From: Deltaproteobacteria bacterium
Lineage (GTDB): Bacteria; Myxococcota_A; UBA9160; UBA4427
NCBI GenBank assembly: GCA_002719955.1
Contig: PBFW01000019.1
Coordinates: 23,996-87,995, forward strand
Direction: 5' to 3'
DNA length: 64,000 bases
In this document: positions 1 to 10,652 of the stretch, in pieces
How the letters are laid out: the number at the start of each line of letters is the position of its first letter
Numbering within the stretch: the first letter of the stretch is position 1
Position numbers and translations under genes: made by a program
The notes under the pieces: generated by a model
The model's database searches: none
Told to the model about the DNA's origin: nothing
The model's input: only the letters and a program-made list of their open reading frames with translations

Positions 1-93
1 GCACAAATACCCTCCCCGATTTCGATTCGGGACGGACCCCGCGTGGTACGATTTCCGCGATCCGAAATGCGTTTCTCGGGAGGACGATCAGAC

Positions 94-663
94 ATGGCCA
101 AAGACGTTTTCGAGCAGCAGGTTCGCGAAGTCCTGGATCGCCAGGCGATTCACGACTGCATCGTTCGATATTGCCGAGGAGTCGACCGGATGGATCGGGA
201 TCTCCTGCTCTCTGCCTATCACGCCGATGCGATCGACGACCATGGTCTCTTCGTCGGGGGGCCGGAAGAATTCGCGGACTATTTCCTGTCCTTTCACGGG
301 GAGAACCAGTCCGCGACGCAGCACATCATGACCAATCACTATTGCGAGATCGATGGCGATACGGCCCATTGCGAGACCTATTGGCTCTTTGCAGCGATGA
401 ATCGAGAGGGTCCGGCGCTCTCGCTCGGGGGTGGAAGATATATCGATCGGATGGAGCGCCGGGAGGGTCGCTGGGCGATCGCCGCGCGCAAATGTCTGAT
501 GGATTGGCAGGGGACACCCGGCGAATACGACCTGACACCGGAGCAATTCCAATCGACCCTCGGTGCGGGCCCGTGCACCCGTGATCCGGATGATCCCTCC
601 TACGAGCGGCCCCTGACCATCGATCCAAACCGGATCGCGAACCCGCCCCAGAACGCTCCATGA
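94..663 (+). CDS. SnoaL-like (NTF2-fold) protein
   Basis: The 189-residue protein has the cone-shaped NTF2/SnoaL_4 pattern: an N-terminal helix RQAIHDCIVRYCRGVDRMD (about residues 16-34), then YHADAIDDHG, and a late strand GGRYIDRMERREGRWAIAAR. Family members are small lyases, isomerases or hydrolases acting on aromatic or polycyclic substrates, often next to catabolic enzymes; the substrate here is unknown. The ATG at 94 is chosen over the one at 43 because GGGAGG stands about 9 bases before it and the family homology begins there. It converges with the PQQ dehydrogenase gene that ends at 698. Confidence 0.85.
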   Translation: MAKDVFEQQVREVLDRQAIHDCIVRYCRGVDRMDRDLLLSAYHADAIDDHGLFVGGPEEFADYFLSFHGENQSATQHIMTNHYCEIDGDTAHCETYWLFAAMNREGPALSLGGGRYIDRMERREGRWAIAARKCLMDWQGTPGEYDLTPEQFQSTLGAGPCTRDPDDPSYERPLTIDPNRIANPPQNAP

Positions 664-697
664 AAGGTCGGGCTCGTTCGCCGCTCTCGGGTTCGCA

Positions 698-2683
698 TCA
701 GCGATCCGGCAGGGCGAAGGCGATCAGCGAATCTCCCGAAGCCGACCAGGCGTGGCCGCCCACGGCGACGACGACGAATTGACGCCCGTCGGGTCCCAGC
801 CGGAAACTCATCGGCGTGGCATTCGCGGTAAAGGGCAGACGGAATTTCCAGATCTCCTCCCCGCTTTCGGCGTCGAAGGCGCGCATGAAACGGTCCGTCG
901 TCGCCCCGATGAATACGACCCCGCTCGCGGTGGCGATGGAGCCCCCCATATTGGGCGCGCCGAGAGCATCCCAGCCCGGTACGAGCCAGAGGGGCAGGGG
1001 CGCCTGATCCCGGATGCTGCCGAGCGGGACATCCCAGACGCGTTGGCCCGTTTCGAGATCGACGGCGACGAGGCTGCCCCAGGGCGGCGGTGAGCAGGGC
1101 GCGCCGAAGGGCGACATCAGGGGAAAGAGTCGCGCGGCGTAGGGCGTGCCATGCATGGGCTGAAGCTGATGGGGCCAATGCGAGGTCTTGTCGGGAAGCG
1201 CATCGTATTCGTCGCGGGGAACCAACTGGATCACGGCGGCCATCCGCATCATGTTGGTGAAGAGGAGTTTGCGCTCGGGGTCGATCGTCACGCTGCCCCA
1301 ATTGATGCCCCCCGCATTCTGCGGGTATTGGATGCTGCCGGCCAGGGTGGGTGGCGTGAACATGCCGTCGTAGCGATAACGCGCGATCGCTTCGGCGCAT
1401 TTTTTGCGGTCCCAGAAGGTGAAGCCGAAAGCATCTTCGGGTCTGAGCTGCGTCGAGTGCAGAGGCGCGATGAAGGAGGGCACGGGCTGGGTGGGGGAGA
1501 GGACTTCGCCGTCCACCCCATCGGTGCGAACGGAGATCTCGCGGTGTCCGTGGATGGGTTTGCCCGTGCGCCGGTCGAGCAGGAAGACGTGGCCCATCTT
1601 GGTGGCCTGGGCGAGAGCGGGGATGATCTGGCCCTCGACTTCGTGATCGAAGAGCACGGGTTGCGAGGCGGTATCGAAGTCCCAGACGTCCACGCGGACC
1701 ATCTGGAAATTCCAGACGAGCTTGCCGGTACTGCCGCGCAGGGCCAGCACTGAACTCGAGTAGTCGTCGAGTCCCTGGCGCGTGGCCGCGAAATAGTCGA
1801 CCGCCGCGTTGCCCGTCGGGATGAAGACGAGGTCCAACGCCTCGTCGGAGGAGAGGATCGACCACGCATTGGCCGTACCCGAGACATAGCGTGCCCCTTC
1901 GACCGGTGGCGGACCGGCGTACCCGGGCGGCACAGCGTCGAAACTCCAGCGCTGTTCTCCCGTCCGAACGTCGTAGCCGCGGATCACGCCAGGCGGGGCA
2001 TCGATGCGCCGGTTGTCGTAGACGAGGGCGCCCAACGCGACCACGTCGTTGACCGTCTCTGGCGGTGAGGTGCTGTAATACTCCCAGGGCTCGGCGTCGA
2101 GAATTCCCTCGCGCAGGTCCACGCGGCCGTCACGCCCGAAATCCTGGCAGGCGCGCCCGGTCAGCGCGTCGACCGCGATCAGCTCCGAGTCGAGGGTGGC
2201 GGTGAAGATCCGTCGTCCGCACGTGCGTGCGCGCTCCGCTTTGGATTCGGCTTCCCAATAGGCGACCCCGCGGCAGACGCGGCTATGGGGGTCGGGCAGC
2301 TTCGTCTGCCGCTGGACGGGGTCGTAGACCCAGCGCTCATCACCTGTCTCGGCGTCCACGGCGATCACGCGGTTGAGGGGCGTACAGAAAACGAGCGTGT
2401 CATCGACCAGCAGTGGTGTGGCATTGAAGGAGGTCTTGCTGGTGCCGTCGCTTCCATCCGAAACATCGCCGCTCTGATAGGTCCAGGCGATCTCGAGATC
2501 GTTCACGTTTTCCGGCGTGATCTGGGTAGCGGGGGTGTAGCGCATTCCGCCGCGATCCCCGGCGTAATGGGGCCAGGCCGCTTCGGGGCCCGACGGGGCA
2601 TATCCGTCCCGGTCCCCTCCGCAACCCGCCAGGCAGAGACTCGCAATCAGGATCGATGCTCCGAGCCTTCCTCGTCTCGTCAT
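698..2683 (-). CDS. PQQ-dependent dehydrogenase, glucose dehydrogenase-like lipoprotein
   Basis: The 661-residue protein starts with a lipoprotein signal (LCLAGC, lipidated Cys21) and continues as an eight-bladed PQQ beta-propeller. Visible marks are the opening WPHYAGDRGGMRYTPATQI and the active-site region VDVWDFDTASQPVLFD, both typical of the soluble part of membrane glucose or polyol quinoprotein dehydrogenases. It would oxidise a sugar, polyol or alcohol in the periplasm and pass electrons to quinone or cytochrome c. The long membrane anchor of classical Gcd is replaced by the lipid anchor. ATG at 2683 follows AGGAGCGAGC. It lies 76 bp downstream of a second PQQ dehydrogenase on the same strand, probably in one operon. 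No PQQ biosynthesis genes are in the window. Confidence 0.88.
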   Translation of the reverse strand: MTRRGRLGASILIASLCLAGCGGDRDGYAPSGPEAAWPHYAGDRGGMRYTPATQITPENVNDLEIAWTYQSGDVSDGSDGTSKTSFNATPLLVDDTLVFCTPLNRVIAVDAETGDERWVYDPVQRQTKLPDPHSRVCRGVAYWEAESKAERARTCGRRIFTATLDSELIAVDALTGRACQDFGRDGRVDLREGILDAEPWEYYSTSPPETVNDVVALGALVYDNRRIDAPPGVIRGYDVRTGEQRWSFDAVPPGYAGPPPVEGARYVSGTANAWSILSSDEALDLVFIPTGNAAVDYFAATRQGLDDYSSSVLALRGSTGKLVWNFQMVRVDVWDFDTASQPVLFDHEVEGQIIPALAQATKMGHVFLLDRRTGKPIHGHREISVRTDGVDGEVLSPTQPVPSFIAPLHSTQLRPEDAFGFTFWDRKKCAEAIARYRYDGMFTPPTLAGSIQYPQNAGGINWGSVTIDPERKLLFTNMMRMAAVIQLVPRDEYDALPDKTSHWPHQLQPMHGTPYAARLFPLMSPFGAPCSPPPWGSLVAVDLETGQRVWDVPLGSIRDQAPLPLWLVPGWDALGAPNMGGSIATASGVVFIGATTDRFMRAFDAESGEEIWKFRLPFTANATPMSFRLGPDGRQFVVVAVGGHAWSASGDSLIAFALPDR

Positions 2684-2759
2684 GCTCGCTCCTCTATATC
2701 GCCTTGCTCTCATGGTCGGCCCTTCCATTCTCGATCGGGCCCGGGGCGGGATCGTCGCA

Positions 2760-4922
2760 TCAATTCGCAGTGGCCGACGATGCCGGTGCGGATTCTGCGC
2801 TGCGCGCCACGCGCAACGCCTGGCGGCGTTCCAACACATAGGCCCGTAGCGCGTCGACGTCCTCTTCTTTCAGCCATTTTTCGAAGGAGGGCATGCCGCG
2901 TTCGAGCAGAGCGCCCTCCATGAGGATTTCCTCGAACTGCGTGTAGCGTGTCGGTGTGAGCATTCGCAGGTCGGGAATCGTCCCTCCGCCGATCGCTGAA
3001 GGGCCGTGGCAGGCGACGCACCAGGTATGGTAGGTCTCGAATCCGGCCTTCACGAGGGCTGCGTCCGCGGTGACGGGAATCGCCTCGGGTGAAAATTTCG
3101 GCGCGGATTCAGTGGGGAGCTTGCGCTCGCCGCCCAATTTGAAGGTGAGCAAGCGCCCGTGATTGCCCGACGCGAGGGTCTCGTCGGGTGGGTCGGCACT
3201 CGCGAGGGCATACCCCCCGCCCCAGCCCGCGAGCAGCGACACATATTGTTCGCCGTCGATCTCGTAGGTGATCGGCGGCGCGACCACACCGGTCCCGGCC
3301 GGTGTGCTGAAGAGTCGCTCACCGGTCGCGGCGCGAAACGCCTCGAAGGTGGCCTGCCCCGTTCCCTGGAAGACGAGTCCGCCGGCGGTCGAGAGCACGC
3401 CCCCGTTCCACGGGCGGCGATGGGGCACCCGCCAGACCTCACGCTGGGCCACGGGATCCCAGGCGAGCAGAAACCCCCCGAAGCCGCCCGCCGCGATCGA
3501 TGTACTCGCGACGATGGTGTCGATCCCCATATTCGACGCGCCGGGGCGGTAGCGAAAATCCGGGTCCAGCGCGAAGGCCATGCCCATCTCCATCGCCGGA
3601 ATCATGACCAGGCCCGTGTCGCGATGAAAGGACATCGGCTGCCAGTTGTGCCCGCCACTGGCGCCGGGCAGGATATCCTGGGTGGCCTCGCCGTAGAGCG
3701 CCCCTTCCGCCAGGACGGGGCGCCCCGTCTCGGGGTCGACCCGTTTGGCCCAGGTCACCGTCACATAGGGTTCGGCCGAGAGCAGCTCACCCGTCTCCCG
3801 GTCGAGCACATAGAAGAAGCCGTTCTTGGGCGCCTGCATCAGGACCCGACGCTGGCGCCCCCCGATCTCGAGTTCGGCCAGGATCATCGGCTGCGTGGCG
3901 GTGTAGTCCCAGCTGTCGCCGGGCGTCGTCTGGTAGTGCCAGACGAGTTCACCCGTGTCGGGTCGCAGAGCGAGAATCGAGGAGAGATAGAGATTGTCGC
4001 CACCGCCGGGGCTGCGGAGTGTCCTGATCCAGGGCGAGCCGTTCCCGGTCCCCACGTAAAGGAGATCGAGGTCGGGATCGAAGACCATCGAGTCCCAGAC
4101 CGTGCCGCCTCCGCCGATTTCCCACCAGCGGCCCCCTTTCCAGGTCGCTGCCGCTCGCGCCAGCGCCGGGGATTCAAAGGGCTCTTCCGGATTTCCCGGG
4201 ACCGTGTAGAAACGCCAGACGAGTTCGCCGCTCGATGCGTCGTAGGCCGACACATAGCCTCGAACGCCGAGCTCCGCGCCACTGTTGCCGATCAGGACCT
4301 TGCCCTTCACGACGCGCGGCGCCCCCGTGATCGTATAGGGCCGGCTCGGATCGGTGGTCTGTACCTCCCAGACGGGTTCGCCGCTCTTCGCATCGAGGGC
4401 GATGAGCCGCCCGTCGAGGGTGCCGACGTAGACCCGTCCGCGATAGAGCGCGGCTCCGCGGTTGACGACATCGCAGCACACCGAAGCGGCGACGCTGCGG
4501 GGAACCTGGGGATCGTAGCGCCAGAGCTCGTGTCCTGTCTTCGCGTCGAGAGCGAAAACGATGCTCCATGACCCCGTCCCATACAGGACGCCGTCGTGGA
4601 CCAGCGGAGTGGCTTCGAGGCCACGAATCGTTCCCGTTTCGTAGATCCACGCGAGCCCGAGTTCGGCGACGTTGCCCTCGTCGATCTGCGAGAGGGGGCT
4701 GTAACGCTGCTCGGAGTAGGTCCGCCCGTAGCTGAGCCAATCTCCGGGATGCGTTGTCGCCGCCTCGCGCAGGGCGACGTCATCGGGTTGTGCGCTCATA
4801 AAGCCGGAGGTGGAATCCGGGGCATCGACGGGCGTGGCTGGATCGGAGTCGCCACAGCCGCAGCCGCTGACGAATCCGGCGAAAACAAGAAGTGCAAAGA
4901 GAATTCGAACTCGATTCGCCAT
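2760..4922 (-). CDS. Quinohemoprotein alcohol dehydrogenase (PQQ plus cytochrome c)
   Basis: The 720-residue protein has a lipoprotein signal (FVSGC, Cys21), a PQQ propeller and a C-terminal cytochrome c domain. The vicinal disulfide Cys149-Cys150 ([11 protein letters not shown]) that contacts PQQ in type I and II quinoprotein alcohol dehydrogenases is present. So are [16 protein letters not shown] and the haem motif CVACH (about 635-639), with a candidate axial Met near 677 (RGMPSF). This is the quinohemoprotein arrangement: periplasmic alcohol oxidation with electrons passing from PQQ to the attached haem. ATG at 4922 is used rather than the upstream ATG at 4961 because the signal peptide begins there. 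It is the first gene of a probable two-gene operon with the next PQQ dehydrogenase. Confidence 0.92.
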   Translation of the reverse strand: MANRVRILFALLVFAGFVSGCGCGDSDPATPVDAPDSTSGFMSAQPDDVALREAATTHPGDWLSYGRTYSEQRYSPLSQIDEGNVAELGLAWIYETGTIRGLEATPLVHDGVLYGTGSWSIVFALDAKTGHELWRYDPQVPRSVAASVCCDVVNRGAALYRGRVYVGTLDGRLIALDAKSGEPVWEVQTTDPSRPYTITGAPRVVKGKVLIGNSGAELGVRGYVSAYDASSGELVWRFYTVPGNPEEPFESPALARAAATWKGGRWWEIGGGGTVWDSMVFDPDLDLLYVGTGNGSPWIRTLRSPGGGDNLYLSSILALRPDTGELVWHYQTTPGDSWDYTATQPMILAELEIGGRQRRVLMQAPKNGFFYVLDRETGELLSAEPYVTVTWAKRVDPETGRPVLAEGALYGEATQDILPGASGGHNWQPMSFHRDTGLVMIPAMEMGMAFALDPDFRYRPGASNMGIDTIVASTSIAAGGFGGFLLAWDPVAQREVWRVPHRRPWNGGVLSTAGGLVFQGTGQATFEAFRAATGERLFSTPAGTGVVAPPITYEIDGEQYVSLLAGWGGGYALASADPPDETLASGNHGRLLTFKLGGERKLPTESAPKFSPEAIPVTADAALVKAGFETYHTWCVACHGPSAIGGGTIPDLRMLTPTRYTQFEEILMEGALLERGMPSFEKWLKEEDVDALRAYVLERRQALRVARSAESAPASSATAN

Positions 4923-4997
4923 GGCGCTCTCATTATGACTTCTCCGGATCTGTAAAATCAAGCGAGCCCGTTCGCGACGCCTTCGCTGCCGACGGGA

Positions 4998-6164
4998 TCA
5001 GGAGAGTCCATATCGTTCGATGTAGGGGTCGAAGGCGTCAAGGATTTCCCTTTCGGTCAATCCGAAATCTTCGGGCCGCTTGCGTCGCTCATCAGGCGCC
5101 GGGGCAGGGTGTTCGACGAGCCAACGTTGCATCTTCGACTCGGTCTCCGGGCGCAGGTCGAGTTCAAAACGCTCGTAAATCTCGTCGATGACGCTCATCG
5201 GGTCGGTCAGCAGCACCTCCTGGTACACGTCGTGAAAGGCATTCGGGTGCGCTTCGCGCACCGCCATCGCATGTTCGGTCGCCTGTTTGTAGACCCGGAC
5301 CTGGCGCGGGCCGATCGCGCGGGCCTCCGGGCTTCCGGGTCGAGGATCTCCCCGAAAGGCGCCCAGCATGCCGCACATCGACACGAGGGCGGGGACGAGT
5401 TTTCGATGGGTGTGGATGATGCGGGCATCGGGAAAGACGGCCAGCAAGGTTTTCATCCGAAGCAGATGGGTCGGATTCTTGAGCAGCCAGGTCTTCCCGC
5501 GATCTCCGTTTCCGATCAGGCGGAGATTGTCTGCGAGCCTGTCGTAGCTCGACGCCTCGTCCTGGGCGAGAAACCACTCGTCGTAGGTCGGCAGGTCGAG
5601 GAGTGACGGGATCTGATTGGTCACGAAGCTTTGCATCATCAGCGCCAGACACTCATCGACGTCGTCCGCTGCGATCCCGTGGACGGCCATGGCACGGGGG
5701 CTGCTCTCAGCCAGAGCGGCCACCGCCCTCGCCGCCGTCTGGTAGTGGGGGTGCGCGTTCCAGGATTCCCGCGTGGGGCGAACGATCGGATTCGGGATGA
5801 TCCAACGTTCCAGGCCCTGGAATTGCGGATCCATCGCCAGCAGCTGATGCAGAGCGGTTGTTCCCGTACGTGGGATTCCGGTGATGACGAGCGGCCGCAC
5901 GATCGGCTGGTCGAGGCATTCCGGCGTTTCCGTCCATCCACGCTGAGAATGGAGTCTCCCCACCAATCCCGGCAGCGTCATTGCGAAACAGGCCGCTCGC
6001 GTCGAGGTGTCCTTCCCGAGATCGGCCTCGTAGGCGGAGATCAGCCGGTGCAGCCCCGGGAGATGGTCTTCTCCGCCAAAATCACTGAATCCGGTCGAGT
6101 CGCGTGCGGCTTCACACAATGCGCCCTCGAAGTCGGCATAACACGGAGGATCCACAAGCTTCAT
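4998..6164 (-). CDS. Sulfotransferase family protein
   Basis: The 388-residue protein carries the PAPS 5'-phosphosulfate loop PLVITGIPRTGTTALHQLL (about 91-109) and the downstream RIIHTHRKLVPALVS segment that matches the 3'-phosphate-binding region of the Sulfotransfer_3 family. Such enzymes move sulfate from PAPS to a hydroxyl of a lipid, sterol or carbohydrate; the acceptor is not predictable. Start at 6164 is preceded by GGAG at a good distance, and the reading frame upstream of it is not protein-like. It is transcribed in the same direction as the PQQ genes but separated from the first of them by 75 bp. Confidence 0.88.
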   Translation of the reverse strand: MKLVDPPCYADFEGALCEAARDSTGFSDFGGEDHLPGLHRLISAYEADLGKDTSTRAACFAMTLPGLVGRLHSQRGWTETPECLDQPIVRPLVITGIPRTGTTALHQLLAMDPQFQGLERWIIPNPIVRPTRESWNAHPHYQTAARAVAALAESSPRAMAVHGIAADDVDECLALMMQSFVTNQIPSLLDLPTYDEWFLAQDEASSYDRLADNLRLIGNGDRGKTWLLKNPTHLLRMKTLLAVFPDARIIHTHRKLVPALVSMCGMLGAFRGDPRPGSPEARAIGPRQVRVYKQATEHAMAVREAHPNAFHDVYQEVLLTDPMSVIDEIYERFELDLRPETESKMQRWLVEHPAPAPDERRKRPEDFGLTEREILDAFDPYIERYGLS

Positions 6165-6277
6165 CCGAGATCTTCTCCGCGTGATCCAAATCCGAGTCGC
6201 GCGTTTGAGGAGTGTAGAGGGTGGTCGAGCAGCAAGGCGATCAGGTTTGTAGGATCTGGGTCGGCTCGTTCGCGGTG

Positions 6278-7171
6278 TCAGGCGCTCGGACGGGCCTGAC
6301 CCAGGATCGAGACCCGCCCGCCGACCCTCGAGTGGGGATAGTAGTCCCAGATGGCGTGGTGCTGGGTGCAGAGGTTGTCCCAGAACGTGAGTGTGTTGGG
6401 GGCCCAATGCACGCGGCAATGGAGCTTGTGGGTCGATGCGATGTGGTGGAAGAGCAGGTCGAGAAGGCCGCGGCTCTCGGCTGCGCTGAGGCCCACGATG
6501 TGCGTCGTGAAGGCGCTATTCACGTAGAGCAGTTTTCGGCCGGTATCCGGGTGGCGCACGACGACGGGGTGCTCGCAGCTCGGGAATTCCTCTCCGGGGG
6601 TGGGCAAGCCGATTCCCATCGCCTGCTGCTCGGAGTAGGGTCCGGCGCCGTCGTGAACCGCGCTCAATCCTTCGAGCAAACCTTTGATCGGATCCGAGAG
6701 CAGCTCGTAGGCCATATACATATTGGCGTAGAGCGTGTCGCCGCCGCCGCAGGTGGGCGTCTCCCGGATGTAGAGCATCGAGCCCCAGAGCGGAATCTCT
6801 TCGCAGGTCACGTCTGCGTGCCAGCCGTCGCCAGGCGTGAAAGGGGAGTCGGCATTCGTATGTACGGGGAGGATCTCGGGATGGGGAATCTTTGCCCCGC
6901 GCAGCTGGGGGTGAACGTGGAGATCGCCGAAACGCCGACCCAGATCTTTATGCTGATCGGCGTTGAGCGCCTGCTCCGGAAAGACCAGGACCATCCAGTC
7001 GTGAAGGGCTCGGCGGAGTTCTTTGTGCTCTTCATCCGAGAGGGGGGTGGAGAGGTCGAGGCCCCGGATTTCCGCCCCGATATGCGGCGTCAGGGTCCTG
7101 ATCTGGAAGTGGTCGTATTCGAATCTGCGCTTCGGGACCGGGACGTGATCGGGGTGGTGATCGAGGGGCAT
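6278..7171 (-). CDS. TauD/TfdA family Fe(II)/2-oxoglutarate dioxygenase
   Basis: The 297-residue protein has the complete facial triad of TauD-like dioxygenases: GWHADVTCEE (His118, Asp120) and a distal His in CTQHHAIWDYYP (about 271-272), followed by the 2-oxoglutarate-binding Arg in RVGGRVSI. The N-terminal part (IGAEIRGLDLSTPLSDEE) is also typical. The family hydroxylates sulfonates, aryloxyalkanoates, sulfate esters and other substrates with loss of CO2 and succinate. The neighbouring sulfotransferase makes an alkyl-sulfate link tempting, but that is inference. Start at 7171 follows AAGGAG. A paralogue lies at 32.6-33.5 kb. Confidence 0.92.
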   Translation of the reverse strand: MPLDHHPDHVPVPKRRFEYDHFQIRTLTPHIGAEIRGLDLSTPLSDEEHKELRRALHDWMVLVFPEQALNADQHKDLGRRFGDLHVHPQLRGAKIPHPEILPVHTNADSPFTPGDGWHADVTCEEIPLWGSMLYIRETPTCGGGDTLYANMYMAYELLSDPIKGLLEGLSAVHDGAGPYSEQQAMGIGLPTPGEEFPSCEHPVVVRHPDTGRKLLYVNSAFTTHIVGLSAAESRGLLDLLFHHIASTHKLHCRVHWAPNTLTFWDNLCTQHHAIWDYYPHSRVGGRVSILGQARPSA

Positions 7172-7375
7172 TGCCTGCTCTCCTTGTCTTTCCGAGTGTG
7201 CTGCGCCGGGAGGGAGTCTCTGCGCCCACCAGAATAGATCAGCGTGGCGCCAGCTTCGGGGGTTGGGGGATCACCCGGTGGGGCGACTCGCGGGGGCTCC
7301 GAGCGGGGGGGCCAGATCATACCGGCGGATTGTGCGGGGAGATATGTTTGCCCGAATTTTGTCGAGGAGAGCAGC

Positions 7376-8602
7376 ATGTCCGCAGCCACCGAAGAGTTGG
7401 ATTTTTCGTTCGATTCGCCCGAGGTCCGGGAGAACCCGTACCCGCTTCTCGATCGCCTGCGCAAGGAGGATCCCGTCCACTTCGTGACCGAGCTGGATTT
7501 CTGGCTCCTCACCCGGTACGAGGATATCCGAGCGATGTTCACCGACCCGCGCGTGTCGGGGGATCGGCGCAACTGGCAGCACTACGTGCGGCCGCCCGAG
7601 GGCTCGCTCTTTCGCTGGGTCGACGAGCACGGCACGATGGCCGTCACGCGCAAGGAGCATACCCGCGTGCGCCGACTCCTGGGCTCTGGCTTTACGCCGC
7701 GCGGGGTCGCGCGCATGAATCGGCAGATTCGAGAAGTGGTGGACCGCCACGCGAAGCCGCTTCATGGACGCACGGGCGTCATCGATATCATGGCGGAATT
7801 CACCACGCCGATTCCGATGGCCGTGGTCAGTCGCATCACGGGCGTTTCTGCCCCCGACGGCAGCGAGGAACGCTTCAGCAGAGTCGGCCAGGAAACCATC
7901 CGCGGCTTCTTCGGTTTCGTGAGCGACGAGATCATGGAGCGCGCCGAGACCTCCTACCGCGAGCTTTCGTCCTGGGTTCGCAATACGGTCAGCATGCGCC
8001 GGGAATCGCCGCGCGAGGATCTGATCTCGGACCTGGTGCAGGCGCGTGATGGTGTCGAGATACTCAGCGATGACGATATCGTGGCCCTGGTGAGCGCGAT
8101 CCTCGCGGCGGGAAGCGAAACGACCGCGCTGGGTGGGACGATCGCGGTCACGACACTCCTCGAGCATCCCGAGGCGCTCGAGCGCCTGCGAGCGGACCGC
8201 TCCCTGATCCCTCAGGCCGTGAGCGAGATCCTTCGTTACGGGTTCGGGGGGGCCTCCGGCACCGCTCGTTATGCGACGGAGGATTTCGAGCTTCACGGTC
8301 GTCAGATCCGCAAGGGACAGATGATCATGCTCAGCGTGGGCAGCGCGAGCCGAGACCCGTCGGTCTATCCCGATCCGGGACGTTTCGACATCGATCGCGA
8401 TCCCAAGGATCTTCTCACCTTCGGCTTCGGTCCCCATTATTGCCTGGGAGCGAACCTGGCTCGCGAAGAGCTGGTCTGCATGGTCGACGCTGCGCTCGAC
8501 TTTCTGCCCCCCGGCGCACACCTTGTGACGGAGCAGGTCGAGATGCAGTCGGTAGGCCTCTTCGACCGGTCCACGAATTGTCCCATCGACTTCGCTCGCT
8601 GA
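7376..8602 (+). CDS. Cytochrome P450 (first of four)
   Basis: The 408-residue protein is a soluble bacterial class I P450. It shows the I-helix oxygen-activation motif AAGSETTALGG, the K-helix EILR, and the haem loop FGFGPHYCLGANLAREE with the thiolate ligand near Cys356. It has no ferredoxin or reductase partner next door, so it must borrow redox partners from elsewhere in the genome. Start at 7376 has GAGGAGA upstream and begins where P450 homology begins; a frame extension to 7244 looks non-coding. It is divergent from the TauD gene across 200 bp. Confidence 0.93.
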   Translation: MSAATEELDFSFDSPEVRENPYPLLDRLRKEDPVHFVTELDFWLLTRYEDIRAMFTDPRVSGDRRNWQHYVRPPEGSLFRWVDEHGTMAVTRKEHTRVRRLLGSGFTPRGVARMNRQIREVVDRHAKPLHGRTGVIDIMAEFTTPIPMAVVSRITGVSAPDGSEERFSRVGQETIRGFFGFVSDEIMERAETSYRELSSWVRNTVSMRRESPREDLISDLVQARDGVEILSDDDIVALVSAILAAGSETTALGGTIAVTTLLEHPEALERLRADRSLIPQAVSEILRYGFGGASGTARYATEDFELHGRQIRKGQMIMLSVGSASRDPSVYPDPGRFDIDRDPKDLLTFGFGPHYCLGANLAREELVCMVDAALDFLPPGAHLVTEQVEMQSVGLFDRSTNCPIDFAR

Positions 8603-8622
8603 GGGAGACGATCGGTCGGTTG

Positions 8623-10566
8623 TCAGGAGGCCTTCCGGACAGGGGGCGCGCCACGGTCGGGCGTCCCGCCGGAGCGCGGGGCCGCGTGGGCCGGGCAGCC
8701 GAGTTCGTCCCGGTAGAGGACCTGGCAGTCGAGGCATTCGGTCATGTTGATCTTCCCGTCGGGCTCGATCGCCTGAACCGGGCAGCGCCGCTCGCATAAC
8801 TGGCATGGACGCCCGCATTGAGAATGCCGATCGAGCCAAGCGAGCCTTCGGGCCCGGCCACCGAGCGCCATCACCGCTCCGAGCGGGCAGAGAAATCGGC
8901 AGTAGAACCTTTCGACGACGATCCCCGCCCCGAGCAGACACCCGGCATACACGAGATAGGGCCAGTCGCGAGAGCGCCCGAGTACGATGGCGGTCTCGAA
9001 GGGTTCGATTTCCGAGGCCCCCAGAGCGGCTTCGAACGAGTAGATGGCCAGGCCAACGAGTCCCAGGAGCAGCCCGTATTTGATCGGCCAGAGCCACCGG
9101 TGGCTGGCGTACGAGAGCCTGAGGGGTTGAACGCCGAGGAAGCGGGCGGCGCGGGCGGTCAGCTCCTGAAGAGCGCCGAAAGGGCAGAGCCAGCGGAGGA
9201 TCGTCATCTGCGCACCGGTAGACCAGCCGACCCATCCGAGCGTGGAGAGCAGGAAACCGATCCGAAAAATCTCATGGAGACGGGATCGTTGCACCAGTGA
9301 TGGGATCCTGAGGAGCGCGACGGTCAACGCGATCAGTGCGCCGACGAGAATCGAAATCTCGACGGTCTGGGCGCGCCACGTCGAGCGCCAGACCGGTTTC
9401 CAGAGCTCATCGACCCCCGCCACGTCCGCTCGAGCGAGGAGATAGCGTTTGGGCACCCGATAGCTGATGGCGTCCGCGAAGGGGGCCGGCTCGATGGTCG
9501 CGTCCCGAATCGCCAACTCGAGGGCGAAAGGGGCAGCCGAGTCGAATCCGGACGCCGCGGCGAGTCGCAGCAGTGCGATCTCGTCGAAGCGGGGGCCTCC
9601 GCCGCTCGCAGGAAGGGGATGTGTCGATAGGATTCCCGGTAGAGCGTGAAGACTTCGTCCTTCTGCCGCAGCCGGATGCGATCGAATTCGCCGGACCGGT
9701 AGACCTCGCTTCCGATGAATGATCTCGTCCCGTCCGCCATGATCAGGAGCGCCGTGTCCGCGGCCCCGAGAGCGCCCACGTAGAGCTCATAATTGTCGAC
9801 GCCCAGCAGATTGCGGCCCACTCGGGCGGGCGTGACCCGCGCCGCATAGAGGTCGATCAGGAGCTCGGCTTGCGATCGGGTCATCGAGCCGGATCCGTGT
9901 GGGGTGTTCATCTCCGTCGAGTCCGCGTGATTGCGCGACCCGCCGCGCCGACCGCAGGATCGTCTGGTTGAATAACGTCGAGCTGATCGTGGCGGAGCTG
10001 ATGGCATCGATCTCGCCCTCCGCGAGGGCGCCGTCGGGTTCGACCTGCCAGGTGCGTTCGAATTGGATTCCCTCGTATCGCGCGATGAAGGCCGTTACGC
10101 GTTGCTGAACCGCTCCGTCGATGATCGGCTGGTGGTGCCGAACGAGTCTGGCACCCGCGAGATGACCCTTCAGATCGATTCCCGCGATGATGCTGAAGGT
10201 CGACGACACGAAGCTGAGGCCCCCGACGACATCGCGGGTGGCGAAGAGATAACCCACCGGGACACGCCCCTCGAAGACCAGGGCCGCCGGTGGATCTCCC
10301 CCGATCGCATCCGAGTGGGCCGATCCCGGGAAGATCTCGGATCGCAGATCATCGGAAAGCCAGACCGGAAGATCGTTTGCGGGGGCTTCAGCCGCTGGAA
10401 GGGAAAAGGCGACGATCAGCACCAGGCGCGCGATGTGGAGGAGCCGCCAGCGAGGGGTGGGCGGATCATCCGCGATCGGCCCACCCCTCGCGTCGCAGAG
10501 TTCGCAAACACGCAGATGTCCGAGGGCGGTTGCGTTTTCGCCCGCCCGCCGCTCATGGGAATCCAT
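8623..10566 (-). pseudogene. NosR-like FMN-binding polyferredoxin membrane protein, frameshifted
   Basis: Three frame segments read as one NosR/NirI-type protein. From 10566 to about 9925: a hydrophobic segment and an FMN-binding domain with the flavinylation-like motif AISSATISST. From about 9925 to 9605, in a different frame: VGRNLLGVDNYELYVGAL and FRESYRH-like NosR middle-domain sequence. From about 9605 to 8623, back in the first frame: membrane helices with CPFGALQE and CRFLCPLGAV, then a polyferredoxin (CGRPCQLCERRCP, CLDCQVLYRDELGCP). The two shifts compensate each other; the second is at a run of five C. NosR passes electrons to N2O reductase maturation or activity, yet no nos genes are nearby. 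It may be a damaged gene or carry sequencing errors. Confidence 0.75.
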
Positions 10567-10652
10567 CCGCTCGACATCTCCTCGCCGTCGAGTGAAAACG
10601 ATCGCGAGATCGGACGGAGCGGCCCGTCCCCCCCGGAGAATCCGTGTCGGAA

